From contig NZ_CAJYHX010000028.1 in the NCBI RefSeq assembly GCF_913774285.1, positions 62,001-126,000 of the forward strand: a DNA stretch of 64,000 bases. The letters run 5' to 3'. This DNA comes from an uncultured Sphingomonas sp. GTDB lineage: Bacteria; Pseudomonadota; Alphaproteobacteria; Sphingomonadales; Sphingomonadaceae. How positions within the stretch are numbered: position 1 is the stretch's first letter; the number at the start of each line of letters is the position of its first letter. Below the pieces are notes generated by a model. It was not told the DNA's origin and ran no database searches. It saw nothing but the letters and a program-made list of their open reading frames with translations. The position numbers and the translations under genes are program-made. Below are positions 1-9,396 of the stretch, piece after piece.

Positions 1-852
1 ATACAGCTTGACCGAGCGGAAGCTGCCACCCGCGGACGGGCCGCCGGCCGCGAGAAGCGCGTTCACCAACGTCGACAGGCTGGTGACCGAATAGGCCCCC
101 GGATTGTTAGCGAAGCCGGTTACGTAGACGCGAACGCCGGCCAGCTTCTTGATGCTGACCGCAACGCCATAGCCGCGATACTGGCGGCCGATGGCGGTGG
201 CGATGCGGTCCTTGAGATCGCGATAGCGGACGCCGATCAGGCTGACCGCACCCACATTGGGCAGGAAGATGCGGCCGTCGCGATCGATTTCGCGATCGAT
301 GCTGCCTTCCACCGAACCGGTGAGCGAGATCGACACGGTGTCGCCGACGTTCAGCGCATAGTCCGGCGGAATGGTCGTCGTCGACGGTACCGCGAAATCG
401 CGTGCCGCCGGCACCAAGAGGTCGGAGCCATAGCGCTTGAGGTCGCGACCGGTAACGTCGCGCGCCCATTTTTCGAACTCGCCGGGCGCGGCGGGCTTCT
501 TCAGATCGAGGCTGTCCAGTTCGAGCAAGCCGTTGGCGCCGCGGCGCGGCCCGAGGCGGCGGCTATCGCCATAATCGCCCTCGGACGACGACGGATCGCG
601 GACGGCAACCGGCTCATAGGGGCTGCTGGTGGTCGTCGTCTGGCTGTTGTCCGACCGATCGTTCTGGTCCCTGCGACCGCTCTGCTGCTGGTCGGAAGCG
701 TTCTGATCGCCCGTCGAGGTCCGCGGAATCGTATTCGGGTCGATGAGCTGTGCGAAGACCGGAAGAGGAGCGAGAAGCAAGGCGCTCGCCGATACGGAGC
801 GGGCAAGAAGGCGCATCGCCGCGTGCCTGCCCGTCTTGGTCATTGCCGTCAT
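1..852 (-). CDS. Wza-type polysaccharide export protein (partial, C-terminus outside window)
   Basis: Outer-membrane polysaccharide export protein of the Poly_export/SLBB class, expected to form the exit channel for capsule or exopolysaccharide. The start ATG at 852 opens a signal peptide (LLARSVSASALLLAPLPVFA), then a Gln/Asp/Ser-rich linker. A Poly_export-like stretch follows (YALNVGDTVSISLTGSVEG, then GRIFLPNVGAVSL), and then the beginning of an SLBB-like segment (VRVYVTGFANNPGAY). The frame is open to base 1, so 284 codons are seen and the rest lies left of the window. The ORF track misses it because no stop codon is present. It follows the SDR gene by 84 bp on the same strand, so it is probably the distal part of the rfb-type operon. 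Function is a family inference. Confidence 0.85.
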   Translation of the reverse strand, partial: MTAMTKTGRHAAMRLLARSVSASALLLAPLPVFAQLIDPNTIPRTSTGDQNASDQQQSGRRDQNDRSDNSQTTTTSSPYEPVAVRDPSSSEGDYGDSRRLGPRRGANGLLELDSLDLKKPAAPGEFEKWARDVTGRDLKRYGSDLLVPAARDFAVPSTTTIPPDYALNVGDTVSISLTGSVEGSIDREIDRDGRIFLPNVGAVSLIGVRYRDLKDRIATAIGRQYRGYGVAVSIKKLAGVRVYVTGFANNPGAYSVTSLSTLVNALLAAGGPSAGGSFRSVKLY

Positions 853-936
853 GTAGTCTCGTGTCCTTCGATTGTCGTCTTGCTCGCCGGGGCAGCCCCT
901 ATCACGCACCAGAATGGGAGGCCAGCATCGAGCGGA

Positions 937-1881
937 TCAGGAATGGCGGGCGCTCAGAAACGCCGCCGTCTCGCGGATTTGAACGTCTAGCGGCACCGGC
1001 GTGATGCCGTGGCGCGCCAGCAGGGCAGCGTAGGTCGGGCCGTCGCCGGCATAGCGGTCGGCCGTGGCTTCCATCACCGCGGCACGCTCGACGCCCGCCC
1101 CACCCAGCGTCTCGGCCACGGCGGTCGCGACCGCGCCCAGTTCCAGAACGCTGCCGCCCGAATCGAACCGAGCCACGCCCGAGCGCTCGGCTGCCATCAT
1201 CGCAACGATCAGCGAAATGAGCTCACGGATCGCGACATAGGCCCGGAACACCTCGCGCGGTGCACGCACCGCGATCGGCCGATGGGCCAGCGCATCCAGG
1301 ATGAAATTGGCGATCGCATAGGCCGCATGCTTGTTGATGTAGGGCCCGGTGATGTTGAAGATCCGGCCGATCACGGCGCGACGCCCCGACTCCTCGGCCC
1401 AGGCTGCGAAGCGGCGCTCGTCCTCCAGCTTCATCTCGCCGTACAGGCGCATTGCCGCGCTCGCCTGCGGATCGTCCAGCTTGGTCACCGCTCCCGAGGA
1501 AGCGACGAACAGCGCCTCGACCGGCAGGCTCCGCGCCGCCGCCAGCACCGTTGCGCTGATCGCGTCATTGGCTGCGCGATAGTCTTCCTCGCTCAGCGTC
1601 TCCGCACGATCCTTGGTGAGGAAGGCGAAGTGGAACAGCCAGATGCGCTCTGCCTGCAGGCGCGGCAAGTCGGCCAGCGGCTGCTGCTGCACCTCGCGGC
1701 CGCTCTGCAGCAGCAGCGTGCGGGCAGCGCTGCCGTAGCAGGAGACGCGCTCCTCAAGCGCATCGCCAAGCACCTTCTCCAGCAGGTCGAGGGTCGCCAG
1801 CCCGAGCCACCCGCCCGCACCGGCGAGAACGATATGCTGGTCGCCCTCCGCCAGAAGCCGGGCGACGGCCGGTTCAAGCAT
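937..1881 (-). CDS. NAD(P)-dependent SDR epimerase/dehydratase, candidate branched-sugar ketoreductase
   Basis: Extended short-chain dehydrogenase of 314 residues acting on a nucleotide sugar in the cytoplasm. Seen: the Rossmann glycine motif GAGGWLG near residue 17 and the catalytic YxxxK as YGEMK near residue 145. The ATG at 1881 is preferred over the longer track start (1980), because it overlaps the upstream HAD stop by 8 bp (ATGCTTGA) and begins just before the Rossmann fold. It sits directly downstream of a ThDP carboligase and a HAD phosphatase. By analogy with YerF of the yersiniose pathway it could reduce the keto group of a branched CDP-sugar. That role is inference; a plain 4-ketoreductase or an epimerase is the alternative. 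Confidence 0.8.
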   Translation of the reverse strand: MLEPAVARLLAEGDQHIVLAGAGGWLGLATLDLLEKVLGDALEERVSCYGSAARTLLLQSGREVQQQPLADLPRLQAERIWLFHFAFLTKDRAETLSEEDYRAANDAISATVLAAARSLPVEALFVASSGAVTKLDDPQASAAMRLYGEMKLEDERRFAAWAEESGRRAVIGRIFNITGPYINKHAAYAIANFILDALAHRPIAVRAPREVFRAYVAIRELISLIVAMMAAERSGVARFDSGGSVLELGAVATAVAETLGGAGVERAAVMEATADRYAGDGPTYAALLARHGITPVPLDVQIRETAAFLSARHS

Positions 1882-2536
1882 GGACCGACCCGATCCGCTC
1901 CGACAAGGCGTCGGTGAAGGTGGTGAAGCAGTCGAAACAGTCGGACTCGCCGGGATCCCATTCGGGATCGGCATAGCCATAGGTCATCAGGTAGAAGGCC
2001 ATTCCTGCGTCGCGCGCGACCGCATGATCGAGTTCGCTGTCACCGACGAACACCGCTTCGTGCGGAGCGCAGCCCAGACGATCGGTGACCGCACGCAGCA
2101 GATCGGGCTCGGGCTTCGGCCGCAGCCCCGGCTGGCCGCCGACCACGACTTCGAAATACTGTGCCAGCCCGGTGTCCTCGAGCACCTTGTCACAGAGATT
2201 CTGCGGCTTGTTCGAGCAGATCGAGAGGCGAAGGCCGGCGCGGTGCAGCCGCTCCAGCCCGGCGGCCACCCCCGGGAAGAGACTCTCCCGCCGGGTGACG
2301 TGGCGCGCATAGCGGGTACGGAAATCGGTGAGATCGTCCGCGAAGTGGCGCCGCGCAGGCCCCAGCAGTGCCGAGACCATCTCAGCACCGCCGCTGCTCA
2401 TGTGCAGCCGCGCCTCGACCGGATCGATCGCGTGCTTGACGCCGCGATCGCCGATCATGCCAGTGAGGATCGAAACGCACACCTCGCAGCTGTCGACCAG
2501 CGTGCCGTCGAGGTCGAAGATGACGTGCCGGATCAC
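1874..2536 (-). CDS. HAD-superfamily phosphatase (phosphoglycolate phosphatase-like)
   Basis: Cytoplasmic HAD hydrolase of 220 residues. Motif I is FDLDGTLVDS at the N-terminus, with the Asp nucleophile and the acid/base Asp. Motif II is ICSNKPQ and motif III/IV is KPEPD followed by VFVGDSELDHAVA. A helical cap (residues about 20-95) gives the PGP/beta-PGM subfamily appearance. It overlaps the upstream ThDP enzyme by 4 bp (ATGA) and the downstream SDR by 8 bp, so the three are translationally coupled. The substrate is not evident; a phosphorylated sugar intermediate of the same pathway is an inference, since the known yersiniose pathway needs no phosphatase. Confidence 0.85.
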   Translation of the reverse strand: MIRHVIFDLDGTLVDSCEVCVSILTGMIGDRGVKHAIDPVEARLHMSSGGAEMVSALLGPARRHFADDLTDFRTRYARHVTRRESLFPGVAAGLERLHRAGLRLSICSNKPQNLCDKVLEDTGLAQYFEVVVGGQPGLRPKPEPDLLRAVTDRLGCAPHEAVFVGDSELDHAVARDAGMAFYLMTYGYADPEWDPGESDCFDCFTTFTDALSERIGSVHA

Positions 2537-4377
2537 GGGCGCATCGCCTCGGCCAGTTCCTCACGCGGAAGGAAGGGCGACAGATCCTCGAGCGTCGGCG
2601 ACACCATCGTGCCGTCCTCCAGGCGCCGCGAGCTGAGCTTGGGCGCGAATTCCTGGCGCTTGTCGATCATCACTTCGCACAACTGCGGCCCCTCGCCGTC
2701 GAGCGTCGCGCGGATCGCCGCCGAGAGATCGGCATGCGTCGCGACGTTCGACGAGGGCAGGCCGAAGCCCGCTGCCAGCTTGGCGAAATTGGGGAAGGAC
2801 AGACCGCTGTCCGGGCCGCAGCCGACGATGTTGTCGGGGAAGTGGTTCTGCTGCGACTGGCGGATCGAGTGATAGCCGTCGTTGTTCAGCACGAAGATCT
2901 TCACCGGCAGCTGCTGACCGACGATGGTCTGCAGCTCCTGCAGGTTCATCATGATGCTGCCGTCACCGGCCAGGCAGATGATCCGCCGTCCGCCGCCGGC
3001 CTGATAGGCGCCAATCGCCGCCGGCAGGTCATAGCCCATCGAGGCGCAGCCGGAATTGGTGAACAGGCGCTGCCCTTCCTTCAGGTCCGCCGCCTGGAAC
3101 ATCGTGACGCAGGCGGTGCCGTCGCCGGAGACGATGATGTCGCCTTCCTCCAGCTCGCGGAACAGCAGCTCGCCGAACACGTACGGATTGATCAGCCCGT
3201 CGGTCTCCCAATAGTCGGGCAGGACCACCGGATATTGCGCGGCACGCGCGCGGCTGCGCGCCAGGAAGGCGGCGCGCGCCTCGGCCTTGTCGCCTTCGGG
3301 CAGCGGCAGCGCCGCCGCGGCCGCGAAGAAGGCACGCAGATCGGCGTGGATCGGGCGGTGCAGGTTGAGCGTCGGCTTGGCGAGCTCGGCGCCGTCGATC
3401 TCGACCATCGCGACGCGCGCGTTGCGGGCGAAGCTCTGCCAGTTGTAGCTGATCTGGCGAATGTTGAGGCGCGAGCCGAGCACGAGCAGGTAATCCGCGG
3501 TCTGCACCGCGAAATTGCCGCCGCGATCGCCGACCGTGCCGGGCCGGCCGACATAGAGCGGGTGCGCGTTGGGCATCGCATCGTGCGCGTTCCAGCCGGT
3601 CACCACCGGCACGCCCAGCCGTTCGACGAAGCGCAGGAACTCGGCATGCTGGCCGGAAATGCGCACACCGGCGCCGACCAGCACGACCGGACGCTCGGCA
3701 GCGCAGAGCTCGCCCAGCATCGCGGCGACTTCCGCCTCGAGCGCCGCACCTTCCAGCAGGCCGAGTTCGGCCTGATTGTTCGCCACCTCGCCCGCCTCGT
3801 CCGCGGTTGCTGGGTCGAACGGCTCGAGCGCATCGAAATCGACCGGCGCGGCCTGCACGTCGATCGGCACATCGATCCACACCGGGCCGGGACGGCCGCG
3901 GCGACAAAGGTACAGCGCCTTCTCGACCACCTTGCGGGTGTCGAGCGGATCGTTGAGCACCACGGCGTATTTGGTGATGCCGCGCACCATCGAGACGATA
4001 TCGACTTCCTGGTCGCCCAGCTGGCGCAGCGGGATGGCCGGATAATTGCCTGCATAGGTCTCGCGCTTCACCTGGCCCGACACCACGACCATGCCGATCG
4101 AATCGACATAGGCACCATATACGCCATTGAGCGCATTGACGCCGCCCGGCCCGGTGGTGACGTTAACTACCGCCGGCGTGCCGGAAAGACGGCAATAGGC
4201 CTCGGCTGCAATAGCCGCGGCCTGTTCGTGATGGGTGAAGACCTTGTTCAGGCCCTTCTCTCGACCAAATGCATCGTTCAGATGCATGGCACCGCCGCCG
4301 GTGAGCATGAAGCAGTCGGTGATCCCGTGCTCCACCAGCATGCGGGCAATGAGATCGGCTACGCGCGTTTTTGCCAT
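2533..4377 (-). CDS. Thiamine diphosphate-dependent carboligase, acetolactate synthase-like (YerE-type candidate)
   Basis: ThDP enzyme of 614 residues with the three-domain AHAS/POX architecture. The PYR domain starts MAKTRVADLIARMLVEHG and carries the catalytic-Glu region HHEQAAAIAAEAYCR. A central domain follows. The PP domain has the cofactor motif LAGDGSIMMN ending in VLNNDGYHS. Placed after rfbFGH rather than with branched-chain amino acid genes, it resembles O-antigen carboligases such as YerE, which adds a two-carbon unit from pyruvate to the 4-keto group of CDP-3,6-dideoxy-4-keto-glucose. The 180-bp gap before it (4378-4556) is the only sizeable gap in the operon and could hold an internal promoter. 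The YerE assignment is inference; family membership is clear. Confidence 0.85.
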   Translation of the reverse strand: MAKTRVADLIARMLVEHGITDCFMLTGGGAMHLNDAFGREKGLNKVFTHHEQAAAIAAEAYCRLSGTPAVVNVTTGPGGVNALNGVYGAYVDSIGMVVVSGQVKRETYAGNYPAIPLRQLGDQEVDIVSMVRGITKYAVVLNDPLDTRKVVEKALYLCRRGRPGPVWIDVPIDVQAAPVDFDALEPFDPATADEAGEVANNQAELGLLEGAALEAEVAAMLGELCAAERPVVLVGAGVRISGQHAEFLRFVERLGVPVVTGWNAHDAMPNAHPLYVGRPGTVGDRGGNFAVQTADYLLVLGSRLNIRQISYNWQSFARNARVAMVEIDGAELAKPTLNLHRPIHADLRAFFAAAAALPLPEGDKAEARAAFLARSRARAAQYPVVLPDYWETDGLINPYVFGELLFRELEEGDIIVSGDGTACVTMFQAADLKEGQRLFTNSGCASMGYDLPAAIGAYQAGGGRRIICLAGDGSIMMNLQELQTIVGQQLPVKIFVLNNDGYHSIRQSQQNHFPDNIVGCGPDSGLSFPNFAKLAAGFGLPSSNVATHADLSAAIRATLDGEGPQLCEVMIDKRQEFAPKLSSRRLEDGTMVSPTLEDLSPFLPREELAEAMRP

Positions 4378-4556
4378 GCTATTCGAACCAGCTCACTTTT
4401 CGCCGTGAAAATCTCCATCATTGTAGATGCGACTTCCTTAACCGGCTCGATATCGTTGACGATTGTCTACGGGATTCGACGGATAGTTGCCGCCCTTGTT
4501 CCCACCAGTGGCTGCCGGGCGCGCGCGCCTGCGCCGCCCGGCACCCAGGCTCCGCT

Positions 4557-5918
4557 TCAGGCGCCCTGACGCAGGAAGAGCGCGATCTGCTCGACGATAT
4601 AGTCGAGATGATCGGCGGTCAGCCCCGGATAGACGCCGATCCAGAAGGTGTTGGTGGTCACCAGATCCGCATTGGTGAGGTCGCCGACCACGCGATAGTT
4701 GCGGCCCTTCATGTAGGGCTGGCGCAGCAGGTTGCCGCCGAACAGCAGGCGCGTGCCGATCTTCTTATCGTTGAGGAACTGGACCAGCGCCTCACGATCG
4801 ATGCCCGCTTCCGGACGGATCGTGATCGGGAAGCCGAACCAGGACGGCTCGCTGTTCGGAGTCGCCTCCGGCAGGATGAACACGTCCTCATGGGCGCGCA
4901 GGCGCTCGGTGAGCCCGGCGAAGTTACGGGCGCGGGCCGCGATGAAGCCGTCGAGATGACCGAGCTGGGAGAGGCCGACAGCGGCCTGCATGTCGGTGAT
5001 CTTCAGATTGTAGCCGGCGTGACCATAAGTGTACTTGTGGTCGTAGCCCATCGGCAGCGTGCCGAGCTTGCGGGCGAAGCGCTTGCCGCAGGTATTGTCC
5101 TGGCCCGGCTGGCACCAGCAGTCGCGGCCCCAGTCGCGCATCGATTCGATCACGCGCTTGAGACGCGGCTTGTCGGTGAACACCGCACCGCCCTCGCCCA
5201 TCGTGATGTGGTGCGCCGGGTAGAAGCTGAGCGTGCCGATATGGCCGAAGGTGCCGACGCCCTGGCCGTTATAGGTGGCGCCCAGCGCGTCGCAGCAATC
5301 CTCGACGACCCAGAGATTGTACTTCTCGGCGACGCGCATCACCTCGGCGAGGTCGAACGGATTGCCCAGCGTGTGCGCGATCATGATGGCGCGGGTCTTG
5401 TCGCTGACCGCCGCCTCGATCATCTCGGGCTTGATGTTGTAGGTCGGGATGTCGACGTCGACGAATACCGGGGTCAGGCCGTACTGCAGCGACGGGTTGA
5501 CCGTGGTCGGGAAGCCGGTTGCGACGGTGATCACCTCGTCGCCCGCCTTCAGCGCGTCGCCGCGGAAATAATGCGAGGTCAGCGTCGACAGCGCCAGCAG
5601 GTTCGCCGACGAGCCGCTGTTGGTCGTCAGCGCGTGCGCGACGCCGAGGCGCTTGGCCAGCTTGGCCTCGAATTCTTCGTTGAAGCGACCGGTGGTCAGC
5701 CAGAAGTCGAGCGAGGAATCGACGAGATTCCGCATGTCGCTCGAATCATAGACCTTGCCCGAGACGGGCACCACGCTCTCGCCGGGGATGAAGGTCTTGG
5801 GCGCGTGGAAGCGCCGGGCATATTCCTCGGTCAGGTTGAGGATCAGCGAGCGCAGCTGGCCCTCGTCGCAATCTTGCGCCAGCGCCGCCGGGTTGGCAGC
5901 CAGTTCCTGAACAGTCAT
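4557..5918 (-). CDS. rfbH: CDP-4-dehydro-6-deoxyglucose 3-dehydrase (E1), RfbH
   Basis: PMP- and [2Fe-2S]-dependent dehydrase of 453 residues, the usual RfbH/DdhC length. It removes the C-3 hydroxyl of CDP-4-keto-6-deoxyglucose on the way to 3,6-dideoxyhexoses. Diagnostic features are visible: the PLP-lysine of the DegT fold is replaced by His ([13 protein letters not shown]), and a cysteine cluster suited to the Fe-S centre is present ([15 protein letters not shown]). The start is the ATG at 5918 ([10 protein letters not shown]), 4 bp after the rfbG stop, not the 118-residue longer track start. No E3 reductase partner is encoded in the window, so electrons must come from a reductase elsewhere. 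Confidence 0.93.
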   Translation of the reverse strand: MTVQELAANPAALAQDCDEGQLRSLILNLTEEYARRFHAPKTFIPGESVVPVSGKVYDSSDMRNLVDSSLDFWLTTGRFNEEFEAKLAKRLGVAHALTTNSGSSANLLALSTLTSHYFRGDALKAGDEVITVATGFPTTVNPSLQYGLTPVFVDVDIPTYNIKPEMIEAAVSDKTRAIMIAHTLGNPFDLAEVMRVAEKYNLWVVEDCCDALGATYNGQGVGTFGHIGTLSFYPAHHITMGEGGAVFTDKPRLKRVIESMRDWGRDCWCQPGQDNTCGKRFARKLGTLPMGYDHKYTYGHAGYNLKITDMQAAVGLSQLGHLDGFIAARARNFAGLTERLRAHEDVFILPEATPNSEPSWFGFPITIRPEAGIDREALVQFLNDKKIGTRLLFGGNLLRQPYMKGRNYRVVGDLTNADLVTTNTFWIGVYPGLTADHLDYIVEQIALFLRQGA

Positions 5919-5922
5919 GATC

Positions 5923-6996
5923 CTACTTTCTCCCCGCCAGCACGCGGTCCAGCTGCTGGCGATATGCGTCCAATTGGTCGATCGATGTTGCAAGCGCATT
6001 GCCGCCATCGGCGACGGCGCGGTGCCAGTCGACGATGTAGCGCAGCGCTTCTTCAAGCCGCAGTGCCGGGCGCCAGCCGAGTTCGGTGCGCGCCTTCGAG
6101 CAGTCGAGCTTGAGGATCTTCGCCTCGTGCAGCTGCGCCTGCTCCTCGGTGCGCCAGCCGGGGCCGCCCCAGGCCGCGCACATGCGATCGGCGATCCAGC
6201 GCACCGGCTGGGTGTCGTCGTCGGCCGGGCCGAAATTCCAGCCGGTCGCCGCCCAGGCGTCGCCCGCGGCAAGATGCTGCGCGATCATCAGATAGCCGCC
6301 CAGCGCCTCGAGCACGTGCTGCCACGGCCGGATCGAACCCGGCGAGCGGATGAACGGCGCCTCGCCTGCGATCAGTGCGCGGATGATGTCCGGGATCAGC
6401 CGATCGGCCGCCCAGTCACCGCCGCCGATGACGTTGCCGGCGCGCACCGAGGCGAGCTGCGGCCCGTTGGCAAAGAAGCTGCGACGATAGGCCGCGATGA
6501 TCAGCTCCGCCGCGCCCTTGCTGGCGCTGTACGGATCATAGCCGCCCATCGGATCGCTCTCGCGATAGGGCCAGACCCATTCGCGGTTCTCGTAGCATTT
6601 GTCGCTGGTGACGCAGACGATGGCCTTCAGCCCGTCGACGCGACGGCAGGCATCGAGCACGTGCGCGGTGCCCTGAACATTGGTCGCGAAGGTCTCGACC
6701 GGCGTCTCGTAGGACAGGCGCACCAGCGGCTGCGCGGCGAGGTGGAACACCACCTCCGGCTGCGCCGCGGCCATCGCCGCCTCCACCGCCGCCATGTCGC
6801 GGATGTCGCCTTCGACATGGGTGACCATGTCGGCGATCCCGGCCTGGCGGAACAGGCTGACCGGCTCCGCCGCGAGCGAGAAGCCGGTAACCTCGGCACC
6901 CATGCGGGTGAGCCACAAGGCCAGCCAGCTGCCCTTGAACCCGGTGTGGCCGGTCAGGAATACCCTGCGGCCACGCCAGAAATCTTCGTTCACCAT
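5923..6996 (-). CDS. rfbG: CDP-glucose 4,6-dehydratase
   Basis: Extended SDR of 357 residues converting CDP-glucose to CDP-4-keto-6-deoxyglucose. The NAD-binding motif is [10 protein letters not shown] near residue 14, CDP-glucose dehydratases typically showing GFKG, and the catalytic tetrad YxxxK is YSASK. The true start is the ATG at 6996 ([16 protein letters not shown]), which overlaps the rfbF stop by 7 bp; the track ORF begins 48 codons too early. It is translationally coupled to rfbF and followed 4 bp later by rfbH, giving the classical FGH order. Confidence 0.95.
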   Translation of the reverse strand: MVNEDFWRGRRVFLTGHTGFKGSWLALWLTRMGAEVTGFSLAAEPVSLFRQAGIADMVTHVEGDIRDMAAVEAAMAAAQPEVVFHLAAQPLVRLSYETPVETFATNVQGTAHVLDACRRVDGLKAIVCVTSDKCYENREWVWPYRESDPMGGYDPYSASKGAAELIIAAYRRSFFANGPQLASVRAGNVIGGGDWAADRLIPDIIRALIAGEAPFIRSPGSIRPWQHVLEALGGYLMIAQHLAAGDAWAATGWNFGPADDDTQPVRWIADRMCAAWGGPGWRTEEQAQLHEAKILKLDCSKARTELGWRPALRLEEALRYIVDWHRAVADGGNALATSIDQLDAYRQQLDRVLAGRK

Positions 6997-7763
6997 GACT
7001 TCCAGGGAGCTCCCTGCGCCCACAGGGCCTCGAGATGCTGCTTGTCGCGCAGCGTGTCCATCGGCTGCCAGAAGCCGTCGTGGCGATAACCCATCAGCTC
7101 GCCCGAAGACGCCAGGCGCTCCAGCGGCTCGCGCTCCCAAATCGTATCGGGCGCGTCGATCAGATCGACCACTGAGGGATCCAGCACGAAGAAGCCGCCG
7201 TTGATCAGCCCACCGTCGCCGGCCGGCTTCTCGACGAAGCTGCGCACGCTGTCACCCTCGAACTCGAGCGCGCCGAAGCGCCCCGGCGGTGCGACGGCAG
7301 TGATCGTCGCCTTGCGGCCATGCGCACGGTGGAACGCGAGCTGCGCCGTCACGTCGATGTCGGCAACGCCGTCCCCGTAGGTGAAGCAGAAGGGGGTGCC
7401 CGGCTCCAGATACTGGCGAACGGCGCGCAGACGACCGCCGGTCATCGCATCCTTACCGGTCTCGACGAGCGTGATGCGCCACGGCTCGCTCCAGTTCTGA
7501 TGAACCTCCATGCTGTTCTTGGAAAGGTCCAGGGTCACGTCGGCAGTATGCAAGAAGTAATTGGCAAAATACTCCTTGATCATATAGCCCTTATACCCGA
7601 GGCAGATCACGAAGTCGTTGATTCCATGACTGGAATAGATCTTCATGATATGCCACAGAATCGGCATCCCGCCCACTTCCACCATCGGCTTGGGACGCAC
7701 GGACGTCTCTTCGCCTAGGCGGGTTCCCAGCCCCCCGGCTAGGATAACTGCTTTGACCGACAT
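6990..7763 (-). CDS. rfbF: Glucose-1-phosphate cytidylyltransferase
   Basis: Nucleotidyltransferase of 257 residues making CDP-glucose from CTP and glucose-1-phosphate, the entry step of the CDP-dideoxyhexose pathway. Seen: the signature AVILAGGLGTRLGEET with RPKPMVEVGG, then ILWHIMKIYSSHG and the product-site motif TYGDGVADID. Length and motifs match the family throughout. It is the first gene of the leftward operon; roughly 296 bp of non-coding DNA separate it from the DUF2235 gene, so the operon promoter should lie there. Confidence 0.95.
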   Translation of the reverse strand: MSVKAVILAGGLGTRLGEETSVRPKPMVEVGGMPILWHIMKIYSSHGINDFVICLGYKGYMIKEYFANYFLHTADVTLDLSKNSMEVHQNWSEPWRITLVETGKDAMTGGRLRAVRQYLEPGTPFCFTYGDGVADIDVTAQLAFHRAHGRKATITAVAPPGRFGALEFEGDSVRSFVEKPAGDGGLINGGFFVLDPSVVDLIDAPDTIWEREPLERLASSGELMGYRHDGFWQPMDTLRDKQHLEALWAQGAPWKSW

Positions 7764-7798
7764 GATATTCCAGTAACTGAGATGACTTTGCCCGGGCC

Positions 7799-7827
7799 TC
7801 CGTGGAAGCTTCCGGTTTGCGTGTCAA
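7799..7827 (-). promoter_or_regulatory. Possible promoter/operator upstream of rfbF
   Basis: On the minus strand a perfect TTGACA hexamer (7822-7827) is followed by a 10-bp palindrome GGAAGCTTCC (7804-7813), about 40 bp upstream of the rfbF start. No good -10 hexamer sits 17 bp downstream, so this is a weak promoter call. The rest of the gap 7764-8059 holds no convincing gene. Confidence 0.25.
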
Positions 7828-8059
7828 GTTCTCTCTCAGACAGCTGGCCGCATGCGCAAAACGGCGTCAGCCAGCGGCGCGCGCACATGAAGAAGAAAAT
7901 AGGCCAAGGCCCCCTGCCCTGGCTTCTTCGACAGCAGCGGCTGCCGCAGCGCCAGTTGCAACACGACTTCATTTTGCAACAATCCAGCGCCGTTATTCGC
8001 GTTGACAGCCGTCTGCAGCCGTTTTCCGGCATGCCGGGCGGCGAACTGCCCGGTCGCCG

Positions 8060-9139
8060 CTAGACCCGTACCGCCCCGGGCGGCAGCCGCTTGTCGTAGC
8101 CCGGGATCTCCCAAGCCACGCGGTGGACCAGCGGCGCATCGGGCAGGGTGCGGCGGCGGAACAGGTTCGCCCGCCATTCCCAGCGCTGCCGGTCGAAGCT
8201 GTAGCGCTTCTTCGGCACGAATTCGGCGAGCGACCAGAACAGGGTCATCGTCCGGTCGTGCAGCGTCGCGGTGGGGGATGCCGGGGCGTAGCGCGGATTG
8301 GTCTTGCCGAGGACTTCGTCGAGCCGTGCCTGGTCGAGCAGCAGCCCCGCCGCGCGCGCCTCGTCCGCCATCCACTCCAGGGCATATTTCGACAGGCCGC
8401 TGTCCGCCTCGGGCCAGCCGCCGCCGACGTCGCCGTGCCAGCCGGGAAACCACACTTCTTTGAGGTCCCGCCCCGGAATCGCCTCGAACCAGTTGACCCG
8501 GAAGAAGCCGCGGCGCTCGTCGAGCGCCATGGCGTGGCGGATGATCGCCGCACCCGGCACCTTGCGGGTATAGGGCAGCGCCAGCGGGTTGCCGATCCAG
8601 CCGACCGAATTGACCGTATCCCACACGCCGAGGAAATGGACCGGGCATTCGCGACCGGAGATCGTCGCCTTGAAGTCGGCGGCGAGCTGGAAATAATCCG
8701 CGCGGTCGGACTCGCGCCTGGCGCGCCGGATCGCCCACAGCATCTCGACCGCGAACGGCACCAGCGCATCGTTGCCCGGCGCCGCAAGGCCGTACATCGA
8801 CAGCATCGCCGCTACCACCCGCGCGGTATAGGCGCCGCGGCTGAAGCCGAACAGGAACACCCGGTCGCCGGGCTGGTAGGCGTTCATCAGGAAGCGATAG
8901 GCATCGACAATGTCGTCCTGCAGCCGGTAGCCGAAGGCGAGCCCCAGCCACTTGCCGACGGTGCCGCCCACCCTGGTGCCGATGCCGGTCGGTGCGCGCG
9001 TGCCAATGCCCGGGTGATAATAGACCGCCTGCCGGGCCGGATCCTTTTCTAGTGCGTGAAAGAGCTTGATCACGCTGGTGCGGTCCTTGGCGAACTCGTT
9101 CGAAGTACCGTCGCAGCACAGCACAATGTTCCGCGCCAT
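8060..9139 (-). CDS. DUF2235 domain-containing alpha/beta hydrolase
   Basis: Protein of 359 residues of the DUF2235 (T6SS phospholipase effector Tle1-like) family. The N-terminus MARNIVLCCDGTSNEF is the family hallmark. The lipase-type nucleophile elbow is FGFSRGAYTAR near residue 97, and the later GWHGDVGGGWPE segment is also typical. The start was set at the ATG at 9139 because the conserved domain begins there; the track start is 57 codons too early and reads non-conserved sequence. No VgrG, PAAR or immunity gene is adjacent, so a housekeeping or envelope-lipid role is as likely as an effector role. Substrate unknown. No signal peptide. Confidence 0.85.
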   Translation of the reverse strand: MARNIVLCCDGTSNEFAKDRTSVIKLFHALEKDPARQAVYYHPGIGTRAPTGIGTRVGGTVGKWLGLAFGYRLQDDIVDAYRFLMNAYQPGDRVFLFGFSRGAYTARVVAAMLSMYGLAAPGNDALVPFAVEMLWAIRRARRESDRADYFQLAADFKATISGRECPVHFLGVWDTVNSVGWIGNPLALPYTRKVPGAAIIRHAMALDERRGFFRVNWFEAIPGRDLKEVWFPGWHGDVGGGWPEADSGLSKYALEWMADEARAAGLLLDQARLDEVLGKTNPRYAPASPTATLHDRTMTLFWSLAEFVPKKRYSFDRQRWEWRANLFRRRTLPDAPLVHRVAWEIPGYDKRLPPGAVRV

Positions 9140-9396
9140 TTCCCCCGCCCCCGCCGATGGTTCCGCCCGCGGACTATTTTGCCCGTTTTGCACAACGCTG
9201 TCACGATCCGAAGCAGAGACGGTGGCGGGATCCGTGCGGGCGACAACTCTGCGCTGCGCTGTCCAAACAAGGATGGCGACCGGAGACCCGCGCCTGGGCT
9301 GCTGCCGCATCGGGTTGACGGTCGCTTCAATTTGTCTGACTAAAGCCTTGGACGGCGTGCCGATGGTAGGGGCGCTGGGGGTATGAGGCGGATGTC

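Noticed and set aside
2734-6113. Very long ORFs opposite the sugar operon (2734-4569 and 4371-6113, plus strand, about 600 residues each)
   Set aside because: They are exact antisense shadows of the ThDP enzyme and rfbH; their translations are Arg/Ala/His-rich with no domain, while the minus strand shows full family motifs.
7739-8032. 97-residue ORF between rfbF and the DUF2235 gene
   Set aside because: Overlaps rfbF's start and promoter region, no recognisable domain.
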